Positions 24,376 to 32,699 of a stretch of 64,000 nt of DNA are shown here, one piece after another. The first letter of the stretch is position 1, and every line of letters begins with the position of its first letter. Source of the stretch: Halogeometricum sp. S3BR5-2. GTDB lineage: Archaea; Halobacteriota; Halobacteria; Halobacteriales; Haloferacaceae. The translations under genes and the position numbers were made by a program. The notes beneath the pieces were generated by a model. That model saw only the letters and a list, made by a program, of their open reading frames with translations. It did not search any database and was not told the origin of the DNA. The stretch spans positions 310,001 through 374,000 of the forward strand of contig NZ_JAMQOQ010000004.1 in assembly GCF_031624635.1 (NCBI RefSeq), in the 5' to 3' direction.

Positions 24376-25362
24376 ATGTCACAGTCAGTTCACGACCGAC
24401 GCGCAGACGCTCTCGACGGAGACGCACGAGCGCTGTTGGACGAACTCGTCGAGGTCGGTGCACCGGACCTGACTCACCTCTCTCCGGAGCAGGCCCGGAC
24501 GCTGCTCGGCGACCTGTTCACGCCGGACGCCGACCCGGAACCGGTCTCTCTGGTCGAGGAGCGGACGATTCCGGCGTACGCGCGCGACATCCGCGTTCGG
24601 CTCTACGACCCGAATCCGGACGAGGCGCTTCCGGCCGTCGTCTACTTCCACGGCGGGGGCTGGGTCGTCGGCGGGTTGGACACGCACGACAAGGTCGCTC
24701 GCGCGCTCGCCGCCGAAGGGGACTGCGTCGTCGTCTCCGTCGACTATCGGAAGGGGCCGGAGCACCCGTTCCCCGCGGCCGTCGAGGACGCCTACCTCGC
24801 GACGAAGTGGACCGCCGACAACGCCGCGGAACTCGGGGCCGGCGGCGGGCTCGCCGTCGCGGGCGAGAGCGCCGGCGGGAACCTCGCCACCGTCGTCGCG
24901 CAGATGGCGGCCGAGAACGCCGTCGGCGCGCCGGAAATCGACCACCAACTGCTGTTCTACCCCGTGACCGACCACTCGTTCGACACGCCGTCCTACGAGG
25001 AGAACGCCGACGGCTACTTCCTCACCGCCCGGGCGATGGTGTGGTTCTGGAACCACTACCTCGAGTCCGATATCGACGGCGCGAACCCCCGGGCCTCCCC
25101 CCTGCGCGCCCCGGCGGACGTCCTCGAAGCGCTGCCGCCGGCGACGCTGTTCACCTGCGGGTACGACCCCCTCCGCGACGAGCAGTTCGCGTACGGCGAG
25201 CGGCTCGAAGACGCGGGCGTCGCCGTCGAACACGCGCACTACGACGACATGATTCACGACTTCGCCAACATGAGTCAACTCGCCGACCCCTTCCCGAGCA
25301 TCGGCGCCGCCGCCGACGCCCACGCCCGCGCCGGCGCGGCGCTTCGAGGGGCCTTCGAGTAG
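24376..25362 (+). CDS. Alpha/beta hydrolase of the hormone-sensitive-lipase family
   Basis: A 328-residue carboxylesterase/lipase-type enzyme. The oxyanion-hole motif HGGG is at residues 92-95 (VVYFHGGGWVVGG), the nucleophile Ser165 is in VAGESAGGNLA, and the acid and histidine are in FTCGYDPLRDEQ and DDMIHDF. It hydrolyses short-chain esters in the cytoplasm. The start at 24376 (MSQSVHDRRAD) is supported by the TATA box 28 bases upstream. The second hydrolase starts 10 bases after its stop, so the two form an operon. A broken relative of this family lies at 36386-36490. Confidence 0.93.
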   Translation: MSQSVHDRRADALDGDARALLDELVEVGAPDLTHLSPEQARTLLGDLFTPDADPEPVSLVEERTIPAYARDIRVRLYDPNPDEALPAVVYFHGGGWVVGGLDTHDKVARALAAEGDCVVVSVDYRKGPEHPFPAAVEDAYLATKWTADNAAELGAGGGLAVAGESAGGNLATVVAQMAAENAVGAPEIDHQLLFYPVTDHSFDTPSYEENADGYFLTARAMVWFWNHYLESDIDGANPRASPLRAPADVLEALPPATLFTCGYDPLRDEQFAYGERLEDAGVAVEHAHYDDMIHDFANMSQLADPFPSIGAAADAHARAGAALRGAFE

Positions 25363-25371
25363 GCGGTCGGA

Positions 25372-26340
25372 ATGTCCGCAAACGACACCACCGCCTACGA
25401 GTCGACGGGGTTCTACAGCCGCGGGACCCGCTGTGCGGCATCGCTGTACCGTCCCCCGGACTCCGAGACGGACGCGGACCCGCCCGTCGTGGTGATGGCG
25501 AACGGGTTCGGACTGCCACGGCGGGCCGGACTCCCCGCTTTCGCCGAGCGGTTCGCCGCCCGCGGACTGGCCGTCCTCCTGTTCGACTACCGCTCGCTCG
25601 GCGAGAGCGAGGGCGACCCGCGAAACCTCGCGCTCCCGTTCGCGCAGGTCGCGGACTGGCGGGCCGCGATTTCGCACGCTCGGACCATCGACGGCGTCGA
25701 CGGCGACCGAATCGGCGTCTGGGGCTTCTCGCTCGGCGGCGGCGGGGCGCTCGTCGCCGCCGCCCGGGAGGACGTCGACGCCTACGTCGGCCAAACGCCG
25801 ATATTCGACGGCGCGCGCACGCTCTCCTACATCGTCGGACAGATGGGCCCGACCTACGGGCTCCGTACGACGGCCGCGGGTCTCCGCGACCTCGGGCGGA
25901 AGTACACCGGCCGGGAGCCGTACTACATCCCCATCTGGGGGACGTACCCCGACGAACTGCCGGCGCTCCCCACGCCCGGTTCGAAGGAGGGACACGAGGC
26001 CGTCGCCGGCGAGGACGCGACCGACCCGTCGGTGAACCGCTGTGCGGCCCGCGCGTTCGTCACGTTCGGTCTCTACCGACCGATAACGAATGCGCGCTCG
26101 CTCGACTGTCCGGCGCTCGTCGTCGAGGGGACGCGGGACCAAATCGCGCCGAAGGGAGCCATCTCCGCGACGGTCGACCGACTCCGAGACGTGCGGTGGG
26201 TCGCCGTCGACGCCGACCACTTCGGGGCGTTCTTCGGCGAGACGTTCGAGGAAGTCGTCGAGGTGGAGGGCGCGTTCCTCGAACGGCACCTGCTCGGCGA
26301 GGGTGAGGCGGCCGTCGTCGAAGACGACGCACTCGCCTGA
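25372..26340 (+). CDS. Alpha/beta hydrolase (dienelactone-hydrolase-like)
   Basis: This 322-residue alpha/beta hydrolase has nucleophile serine in IGVWGFSLGGGGALVAAA, a likely acid in VVEGTRDQIAPKG and a histidine in AVDADHFGAFFGETF. VVVMANGFGLPRRAGLPAFA and VLLFDYRSLGESEGDPRNL are typical of the xaa-Pro-peptidase/dienelactone-hydrolase-like branch whose members act on esters, lactones or acylated compounds. There is no signal peptide. It follows the HSL-family esterase by 10 bases and should share its mRNA. The pair may work on the same esterified substrate in sequence. It converges on the nuclease gene with 50 bases between. Confidence 0.88.
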   Translation: MSANDTTAYESTGFYSRGTRCAASLYRPPDSETDADPPVVVMANGFGLPRRAGLPAFAERFAARGLAVLLFDYRSLGESEGDPRNLALPFAQVADWRAAISHARTIDGVDGDRIGVWGFSLGGGGALVAAAREDVDAYVGQTPIFDGARTLSYIVGQMGPTYGLRTTAAGLRDLGRKYTGREPYYIPIWGTYPDELPALPTPGSKEGHEAVAGEDATDPSVNRCAARAFVTFGLYRPITNARSLDCPALVVEGTRDQIAPKGAISATVDRLRDVRWVAVDADHFGAFFGETFEEVVEVEGAFLERHLLGEGEAAVVEDDALA

Positions 26341-26390
26341 GCCGTTCGGACGCTCGGCCGTGGCGGTTCCCGCCCGACGCGGAACGGCGT

Positions 26391-27425
26391 TCAGAAGTCG
26401 CCGAGCGCGGTCTGGTTCCGCTTCAGCGCCGTCGCCTCGTAACCGCGCCGCGTCAGGGTCTCCGCGAAGGCGTCCGTCGACCCGTGCTGGGTGTACACTC
26501 GGTCGGGGTCGACGGCGTCGACGAGGTCGCAGAGTTCCGCGAAGTCGCAGTGATCGGAGAGGGGAAACGTCTCGTCGAAGTCGCCGCGGAACTTGAACGC
26601 GTCGTCGACGGCCCATCCCGAGAATCCCGCCTTGAGGGCGCCCGCCTCTTCGGCGAGGTTCCCGATCCAGTCGATTCGCGCCGTCGTCATCGGGAGGACG
26701 AGGGCGTCCCCCGGTCCGAGTTCCGTCTCGGACTCGTACTTCTCGGCGCCGAACGACACGTCGAGGTGCGACTCCACCACGTCGTTCACCCGGAAGACGG
26801 CGTCGGTGGTGAACAGGCGCTCGCGGCCTGCCTCTCGGGCGAGCAACTGGAGTTTCTGCGCCCGACCGAGAGCGTAGCCGAACAGCAGCACGGGTTCGTC
26901 CGTCTCCCGCAACCAGGAGACGATATCCGAGGCGACCGTCTCGTGGTCGGGGAAGACGTACTCGGGTTCGCCGTACGTCGTTTCGACGACGAGAACGTCG
27001 GCGTCCGGCGGTTCGAAGCCGTCGAGGTAGAATCGAGGTCGAGTGCAGACGTCGCCCGTGTAGAGGTAGCGGGTCCCGTCCGGGTCGGTCACGAGGGCGG
27101 CCGTCGACCCGGCGACGTGGCCCGCCGGGAACAGTTCGATTCGCTCGTCCGTCGTCGCGTGCAGGGGGATATCGCGGCGCGCCGACGCCAAGTCGGCGGT
27201 CAGCGGCGAGCACACCGCCGTCGCCTCGCCCTCGGGGAAGTGGTCGCCGTGCGCGTGGGAGACGACGGTGACGTCGCCGTCCGGATCGTCGGCGTCGCAG
27301 ACGACGCGCGTGCCGTCGGAGAGCGTTATCTCGATGCCGTCGCGGTACTGGACCGTCACGTTCGGTCGTAGCACCGCGGACGCAAGGCGGTTCCGGGCGG
27401 AGCGGGACGAACCGAGGACGTTCAC
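26391..27425 (-). CDS. Metallo-beta-lactamase-fold nuclease (mRNA 3'-end processing factor/exonuclease-like)
   Basis: This 344-residue metallo-beta-lactamase protein has metal-binding HAHGDH in VTVVSHAHGDHFPEG, the next ligand in YLYTGDVCTRPRFYLDGF, and the beta-CASP-like segment EPVLLFGYALGRAQKLQLLA followed by YTQHGSTDAFAETLTRRGY. Relatives include SNM1/exonuclease-type DNA-repair and RNA-processing enzymes. The GTG at 27425 is the likely start because it overlaps the ligase stop (GTGA at 27422-27425) and leaves an N-terminus free of the Arg-rich out-of-frame extension. Coupling to DNA ligase strongly suggests a DNA repair or end-processing role, an association I recall from other haloarchaea. 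Confidence 0.88.
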   Translation of the reverse strand: MNVLGSSRSARNRLASAVLRPNVTVQYRDGIEITLSDGTRVVCDADDPDGDVTVVSHAHGDHFPEGEATAVCSPLTADLASARRDIPLHATTDERIELFPAGHVAGSTAALVTDPDGTRYLYTGDVCTRPRFYLDGFEPPDADVLVVETTYGEPEYVFPDHETVASDIVSWLRETDEPVLLFGYALGRAQKLQLLAREAGRERLFTTDAVFRVNDVVESHLDVSFGAEKYESETELGPGDALVLPMTTARIDWIGNLAEEAGALKAGFSGWAVDDAFKFRGDFDETFPLSDHCDFAELCDLVDAVDPDRVYTQHGSTDAFAETLTRRGYEATALKRNQTALGDF

Positions 27426-29155
27426 TGTGAGTCGAACAGCGACTCGACCCGGTCCAGCGTGTCCGCATCGCCGCGGCCGAGGTCCGGACGGACGCCGAGG
27501 AAGCGCGGGAAGCGGAGCGCGTACCCCGAGTCGTACTCCGTCGAGGACTGTATCTCCTCGTACGCGACTTCGAGCACCACCTCGGGCTTCAGTTCGACGA
27601 GGCGCCCCTCCCGGTTCACGACGCGCGCTTCGAGTTCCTCGGTGAGGTCGGCCAGTTCCTCGTCGGTGTAGCCGGTCGAGAGCCGACCGACTTCGCGGTG
27701 TTCGTCGGTCTCCGAGTCGTAACAGGCGAGGTAGAGCCGACCCAGCCACTCGCTCCGCCGGCCCTCGCTGTACTTCGCGCGGGTCACCACGAGGTCGAGC
27801 GGTTCCATCGTCGGCTTGAGTTTCAGCATGCGCCCGACGCGCCGCCCGGGTTGGTACGCCGCGGCCGCGTTCTTCATCATCAGCCCCTCGTGGCCGCGTT
27901 CCAGCGCCTCCTCGTAGAGCGTCGCCGCCGAATCGGGGTCCTCGGGCGACGCCGACGCGGACGCCGCCCGTTCGAGTCCGGCGACGCCCCCTTCGGGGTC
28001 CGGGTCGACCGGCGAGAACGCGGCTTCGAGGCGTTCCAGCCGTTCGGCCGCCGGGCGGTCGAGCGTCGTCTCGCCGTCGTAGAGGCAGTCGAACAGGTGG
28101 ACGACGACGGGAATCTCCCCGACCATCGCCTCGATGTCGGACTCGCGTTTGACCCGCCGGGAGAGCGTCTGGAAGACGACCGGCGAGCGGGATTCCTCCC
28201 GAATCGTCTCGGGCGCGTACCCGACGAGTTCGCCGTCGAAGACGGCCCGTTCGGTCGCGGTCCCCGCCGTCCCCTCGCGGACCGCGCGGACGACGTCCGG
28301 GAACTGAGTCGTCACCTCTTCGAGACGCCTCGTGAACAGTCGCACGTCGTCGCCGTCGACGTGCACCTGTATCCGGATGCCGTCGTACTTGTACTCACAT
28401 CTGACCGCCTCCCCGCCGTCCGCCGCGGCGTCGGACAGGCCGTCACCCAGCGTTTCGGCCTTCTCGGCGAGCATCAGCTGAATCGGTCTGAACAGTTCCA
28501 CGTCGAGTTCTCCGAGGGCGTCGACGCCGCCGTCGCGCGCCGTCTCCGCGACGACGGCGAAGTCGTTCGTCACCTGATAGGCGCGTTCGACCGCGTCGAC
28601 CGACCCCTCCTCGCCGTCGAGGAAGGCGACGGCGATGGCGTCCCGAATCGTCCCCTCGCCGACGCCGACCCGCAGGTGTCCGAGGGCGGTCCGGACGACG
28701 TAGCGGGCCTCGTCGGCCGTCGCGTCGGAGACGAGTCCGGCGAGGGCGTCGACGCGCCGCCCCTGACTCCCCTCCCCCTCGTAGTCGGCCAGTCCGCGCA
28801 GGTCGTCGTGGACGCGTTCGACGGTCAACTCGCGGGAGAACAGCGTCTGCTGGCCACCGTTGTCGACGGCCCACGCCGCCGCGTCGCCGAGGTCGCCCGT
28901 CTCGCGCCACCGCTCGCGCACCTCCGCTTCGGCGGCGCCGGTCGCCGCGAGGACGGCCTCCAAGGTGAGACTGGAAGAGACGCCGAGTTCCCCGCGGTCG
29001 TACGCGGGGAACAGTCGCCCGCGCGCGAGGACGACCAGTCGCGGCAGGAGGTCGCCGGCGCCGGCGAACGCCTCGGCCAGGATATCGCGCTTCTCGTTGT
29101 TCGAGGCCGTCGCCGCGAGGCGGTCGTACACGTCGACGAGAGCGGCGTACTCCAT
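27422..29155 (-). CDS. lig: ATP-dependent DNA ligase
   Basis: This 577-residue archaeal ligase seals nicks in DNA using ATP. Residues 1-200 form the all-helical DNA-binding domain (EYAALVDVYDRLAATASNNE, YVVRTALGHLRVGVGEGTIR). The adenylation lysine is in RCEYKYDGIRIQVHVDG, with FDGELVGY, EGLMMKN and LKLKP giving the other nucleotidyltransferase motifs. The OB-fold domain follows (LYLACYDSETDEHREVGRL). The ATG at 29155 gives MEYAALVDVYDRL, the family start; the upstream ATG at 29182 adds only a weak extension. Its stop overlaps the nuclease start, so the two are co-translated. It is the replicative/repair ligase type of Archaea. Confidence 0.96.
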   Translation of the reverse strand: MEYAALVDVYDRLAATASNNEKRDILAEAFAGAGDLLPRLVVLARGRLFPAYDRGELGVSSSLTLEAVLAATGAAEAEVRERWRETGDLGDAAAWAVDNGGQQTLFSRELTVERVHDDLRGLADYEGEGSQGRRVDALAGLVSDATADEARYVVRTALGHLRVGVGEGTIRDAIAVAFLDGEEGSVDAVERAYQVTNDFAVVAETARDGGVDALGELDVELFRPIQLMLAEKAETLGDGLSDAAADGGEAVRCEYKYDGIRIQVHVDGDDVRLFTRRLEEVTTQFPDVVRAVREGTAGTATERAVFDGELVGYAPETIREESRSPVVFQTLSRRVKRESDIEAMVGEIPVVVHLFDCLYDGETTLDRPAAERLERLEAAFSPVDPDPEGGVAGLERAASASASPEDPDSAATLYEEALERGHEGLMMKNAAAAYQPGRRVGRMLKLKPTMEPLDLVVTRAKYSEGRRSEWLGRLYLACYDSETDEHREVGRLSTGYTDEELADLTEELEARVVNREGRLVELKPEVVLEVAYEEIQSSTEYDSGYALRFPRFLGVRPDLGRGDADTLDRVESLFDSQ

Positions 29156-29397
29156 CGACGTCGCTAGGGGCGGGAGCGGCAAAAGGCTCTCGCGGCCGGC
29201 GGTTCAGAACACCGCCGCGACCGCCGCCCGCACCACCGGAACCCACAGACGCTGGCGACACTGCCCACGCTGGAATCAGACGATACGGAACGTCGGAAAC
29301 GAGGGGTGAGGGGAGGGCGGTCACCGGCGTCGTCCGCCTCGAACCCGGAGGTTCGCCGACCCGACGTTTCTTACCCGTCGTCCGTGATAGAGTGTAC

Positions 29398-30513
29398 ATG
29401 GTATCGAGTGACGACGTGCTGTCGCGCGACCCGGACGACACGGTGCGAGTGCTGGACGCCGACGGGGCCGTCGTCGCGCCGGACCTCCTGCCGGACCTGG
29501 GCGGGGAGACGCTCGCCTCGATGTACCGCGATATGCTGTTCTGTCGGCGGTTCGACGAGCGGATGATAAGCCTCCAGCGGCAGGGGCGCATCGGGACGTA
29601 CTCGTCGCTCGCCGGGCAGGAGGGCTCGCAGATGGGGTCGACGTACGCGCTCGCCCCCGAGGACATCGTCTCCTACCAGTACCGCGAGCACGGCGCCGTC
29701 GTCGGCCGCGGGTTCCCGTGGGAGTACCTCCTCTACTGGGCGGGCCACGAGGCGGGGAACGCGGCGCTGGCCGACGAGGAGATTCTCCCGCTGAACATCG
29801 CCATCGCGGACCACCTCCCGCACGTCGTCGGCGCGGCGATGGCGTTCAAACTCCGGGAGGAGTCGCGGGTGGCCGTGGCGCACTTCGGCGACGGCGCGAC
29901 GAGCGAGGGGGACTTCCACGAGGCGATGAACTTCGCCGGCGTGTACGACGTGCCCGCGGTGTTCGTCTGCAACAACAACCAGTGGGCCATCTCGACGCCG
30001 CGGGCGCGACAGACCGCGAGCGAGACGTTCGCCGGGAAGGCCGTCGCCTACGGATTCGACGGGGTGCGGGTCGACGGGATGGACCCGCTGGCCACCTACG
30101 TCGTGACGCGGGCGGCCCGCGAGCGAGCGCTGGACGCCGAGAGCGACGACCCGCGTCCGACGCTCGTCGAGGCGGTGCAGTACCGCTTCGGCGCGCACAC
30201 GACGGCCGACGACCCCTCCGTCTATCGGGACGACGCGGAGGTCGAAGAATGGAAGAAGAAGGACCCGTTGGACCGCTTCGAGGCGTTCCTCCGCGACCGG
30301 GGGCACCTCGACGACGAGCGGAAAGCGGAGATGGAGGCCGAGGTGAAGGAGACGCTGGCGGACGCCGTCGACCGGATGGAGTCGTTCGAGGCCGACCCCG
30401 AGTCGATGTTCGACTACACCTACGCGGAGGCGACGCCCGAGATTCGGGAACAGCGCGAACGGTTCCGAGACCTGCGCGAGCGACGGGGCGACGAATCGTT
30501 CCTGCGGGAGTAG
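29398..30513 (+). CDS. 2-oxoacid dehydrogenase E1 component, alpha subunit
   Basis: A 371-residue thiamine-diphosphate enzyme subunit of pyruvate or branched-chain 2-oxoacid dehydrogenase complexes. The TPP motif starts at GDGATSEGDFHEAMNFAG and ends in FVCNNNQWAIS. LFCRRFDERMISLQRQGRIG and YRFGAHTTADDPSVYR are conserved, the latter the segment that holds phosphorylation sites in other lineages. The beta subunit, E2 and E3 normally follow in one operon but none is present; the next gene is convergent and unrelated. It must pair with a beta subunit encoded elsewhere or have a separate job. ATG at 29398 is preferred over GTG at 29392. Confidence 0.9.
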   Translation: MVSSDDVLSRDPDDTVRVLDADGAVVAPDLLPDLGGETLASMYRDMLFCRRFDERMISLQRQGRIGTYSSLAGQEGSQMGSTYALAPEDIVSYQYREHGAVVGRGFPWEYLLYWAGHEAGNAALADEEILPLNIAIADHLPHVVGAAMAFKLREESRVAVAHFGDGATSEGDFHEAMNFAGVYDVPAVFVCNNNQWAISTPRARQTASETFAGKAVAYGFDGVRVDGMDPLATYVVTRAARERALDAESDDPRPTLVEAVQYRFGAHTTADDPSVYRDDAEVEEWKKKDPLDRFEAFLRDRGHLDDERKAEMEAEVKETLADAVDRMESFEADPESMFDYTYAEATPEIREQRERFRDLRERRGDESFLRE

Positions 30514-30565
30514 CGCCGCCGTCGCCCGAGAACGACGGCGGGGAGTCGAGGCGACCGATTCGGCG

Positions 30566-31432
30566 CTACTCGTACCGGTCGTCGGCGCCGTTGAGCGCCA
30601 TCCAGTACCGAATCAGCGCCGAGGCGTCCTTCTCCTCGTCGTCGGCGAGGCGGCGGGTCGCGCGGAAGGCCTCGTGGACGACGGCGTTCATCGGGAGGGC
30701 CGTCCCCTCCTCGTGGGCGACGGACCGCGCGTAGCCGATGTCCTTGTCCCAGATGGCCCGCGCGCCCAGTCCCTCGACGTCCCGCGTGAAGTCGCCGGTG
30801 AGGAAGTTCTCCGCGACGTCCATGCCGAAGAACTCGGCGAACAGCGTCGGGTCGACCCCGTTGTCGCGGGCGAACTCGACTATCTCGGCGTCGAGCGCCC
30901 GCCGCCCGGCGTAGCGCATCTGGAGGCCGAGTTTGAGTATCGTCCCGTCGGGGACGGGGCCGACTCTGACGTGCGCGTCCGAGAGCACGTCGAGCAACGG
31001 CGTCGCCGCCGCGTAGTGCTCCTCGCTCCCGCCGACCATCATCTGATAGCCCTCCCTCGGCGCCGCGCCGGTGATCGGCGCTTCGACGAACCTCGCTCCG
31101 ACCTCGGCGCACAGGTCCTCGCAGACCCGCGAGGTGTCCGGGTGCGTGGTCGTGGCGTCGACGAGGAGTTGCCCCTTCGAGAGCGACCCCGCGAGTCCGT
31201 CCGCGCCCTCCATCGTCGCCTCCACCTCCGGACTCCCGGGCACCGCCATCACCACCGCGTCGGTGGCCTCCGCGACCGCCGCCGGGGAGTCGGCCGCCGT
31301 CGCGCCGCGGTCGACCGCCTCTTCGACTCGTTCGTCGTCGACGTCGTACACCGTCACCTCGCGGTCGGGGAGCAGTCGGTCGAGGAACTCCGTCCCGATG
31401 TAGCCGGCGCCGACGAGTCCGATTCGGTCCAT
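30566..31432 (-). CDS. Beta-hydroxyacid dehydrogenase (3-hydroxyisobutyrate / tartronate semialdehyde reductase family)
   Basis: This 288-residue NAD(P)-dependent enzyme has the Rossmann motif IGLVGAGYIGTEFLDRLL at the N-terminus, the substrate-binding FVEAPITGAAPREGYQMM, and the catalytic lysine in TILKLGLQMRYAGRRALD. Members interconvert hydroxyacids and semialdehydes such as 3-hydroxyisobutyrate or tartronate semialdehyde. The gene is divergent from an isocitrate/tartrate-type dehydrogenase with 137 bases between starts, suggesting joint control. TDAVVMAVPGSPEVEATM is the expected loop. The start at 31432 gives MDRIGLVGAGY, leaving no room for an earlier start. The substrate is not assignable. 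Confidence 0.9.
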   Translation of the reverse strand: MDRIGLVGAGYIGTEFLDRLLPDREVTVYDVDDERVEEAVDRGATAADSPAAVAEATDAVVMAVPGSPEVEATMEGADGLAGSLSKGQLLVDATTTHPDTSRVCEDLCAEVGARFVEAPITGAAPREGYQMMVGGSEEHYAAATPLLDVLSDAHVRVGPVPDGTILKLGLQMRYAGRRALDAEIVEFARDNGVDPTLFAEFFGMDVAENFLTGDFTRDVEGLGARAIWDKDIGYARSVAHEEGTALPMNAVVHEAFRATRRLADDEEKDASALIRYWMALNGADDRYE

Positions 31433-31569
31433 GCGTCGTGCCGTCGACGGCGTTCCTCAATAAACCTCGGACGCTCGCCCCTGACCGGCTCCCGACCGAT
31501 ACCCGACCGAGCCACTCCGGTATCCGCTCGGTCGGTGCGCTTTTGGGAGCGACGGGAGACGTTCGGCCG

Positions 31570-32631
31570 ATGGCGCACGACATCGCGGTGATACCCGGCG
31601 ACGGCATCGGCAGAGAGGTGGTCTCGGAGGCGTTTCCGCTCGTCAGAGACGTAGCCGAGGCGCGCGGTACGACGCTCGCACCGACGGAGTTCGACTGGGG
31701 GAGCGAGCGGTATCTGGAGGAAGGAGAGATGATGCCCGAGGACGGACTGGACCGCCTCGAAGCCTACGACTCGATTCTCCTCGGCGCGGTCGGACATCCG
31801 GACGTTCCCGACCACGTCACCCTGCACGGACTGCGCCTCCCGATAACGAAGGGGTTCGACCAGCACGTCTGCCGGCGGCCCTCGTACCTCTTCGAGGGGG
31901 TGGACAGCCCCCTCCGCGGGTACGACGCCGGCGAGATAGATTTCGTCGTCTACCGGCAGAACACCGAGGGGGAGTACGCCCACGTCGGCGGGCGGGAGCA
32001 CGAGGGCTCCGACAACGAAGTCGCGGTGCAGAGCGCGGTGTTCACACGGGAGGCGACGGAGCGACTCGTCCGGCCCGCGTTCGAGGCGGCGGCCGCCCGC
32101 GAGGGGAAACTGACCAACGTCACGAAGTCGAACGCGCAGGCGTACGGTATGGTGTTCTGGGACGACGTGGTCGAGGAGGTGAGCGCCGACTACCCCGGCG
32201 TGGAGGTGGAGCGACTGCTGGTCGACGCCGCGAGCATGGACTTCGTGCGCCGCCCCGAGGAGTTCGACGTGATAGCGGCGTCGAACCTCTTCGGCGACGT
32301 CCTGACCGACCTCGGCGCCATTATCTCCGGAAGTATCGGGCTGGCACCCTCCGCGAACGTCGACCCGACGGGGACGTATCCCTCGATGTTCGAACCGGTC
32401 CACGGGAGCGCCTTCGACATCACGGGCGACGGCGTGGCGAACCCTCTCGCGACCGTGCTCTCGTGTTCGATGATGCTCCGGAACCTCGGCGAGGAGGATG
32501 TCGCGGACGCCCTCCGCGAGGGGGTCGCGGCACAACTCGCCGACGAATCGGCGCCCCGAACGCCGGATATCGGCGGCGAGGGGACGACCGAAGAGGTCGT
32601 CTCCGACCTCCGAACCCGACTGCTCGGGTGA
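31570..32631 (+). CDS. Isocitrate/isopropylmalate dehydrogenase family, tartrate/D-malate dehydrogenase-like
   Basis: This 353-residue decarboxylating dehydrogenase starts MAHDIAVIPGDGIGREVVSE, the family signature. It has VYRQNTEGEYAHVGG for substrate and metal binding, the lysine in LTNVTKSNAQAYGMVFWDDV, metal-binding DAASMDFVRRPEEFDVI and SNLFGDVLTDLGA, and nucleotide-binding FEPVHGSAFDITGDGVANPL. The pattern LTNVTKSNA with HGLRLPITKGFDQ is closest to tartrate/D-malate dehydrogenases rather than isocitrate or leucine-pathway enzymes. It would oxidise a 2-hydroxy dicarboxylate, releasing CO2. The ATG at 31570 is the only good start. It is divergent from the hydroxyacid dehydrogenase gene. 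Confidence 0.9.
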   Translation: MAHDIAVIPGDGIGREVVSEAFPLVRDVAEARGTTLAPTEFDWGSERYLEEGEMMPEDGLDRLEAYDSILLGAVGHPDVPDHVTLHGLRLPITKGFDQHVCRRPSYLFEGVDSPLRGYDAGEIDFVVYRQNTEGEYAHVGGREHEGSDNEVAVQSAVFTREATERLVRPAFEAAAAREGKLTNVTKSNAQAYGMVFWDDVVEEVSADYPGVEVERLLVDAASMDFVRRPEEFDVIAASNLFGDVLTDLGAIISGSIGLAPSANVDPTGTYPSMFEPVHGSAFDITGDGVANPLATVLSCSMMLRNLGEEDVADALREGVAAQLADESAPRTPDIGGEGTTEEVVSDLRTRLLG

Positions 32632-32699
32632 GTACAACCGGGACCGCGAGGTGTGTCGCCTCCGCCGACTCGGAACTCCTCGCTCTCGGCAGACTGCGG

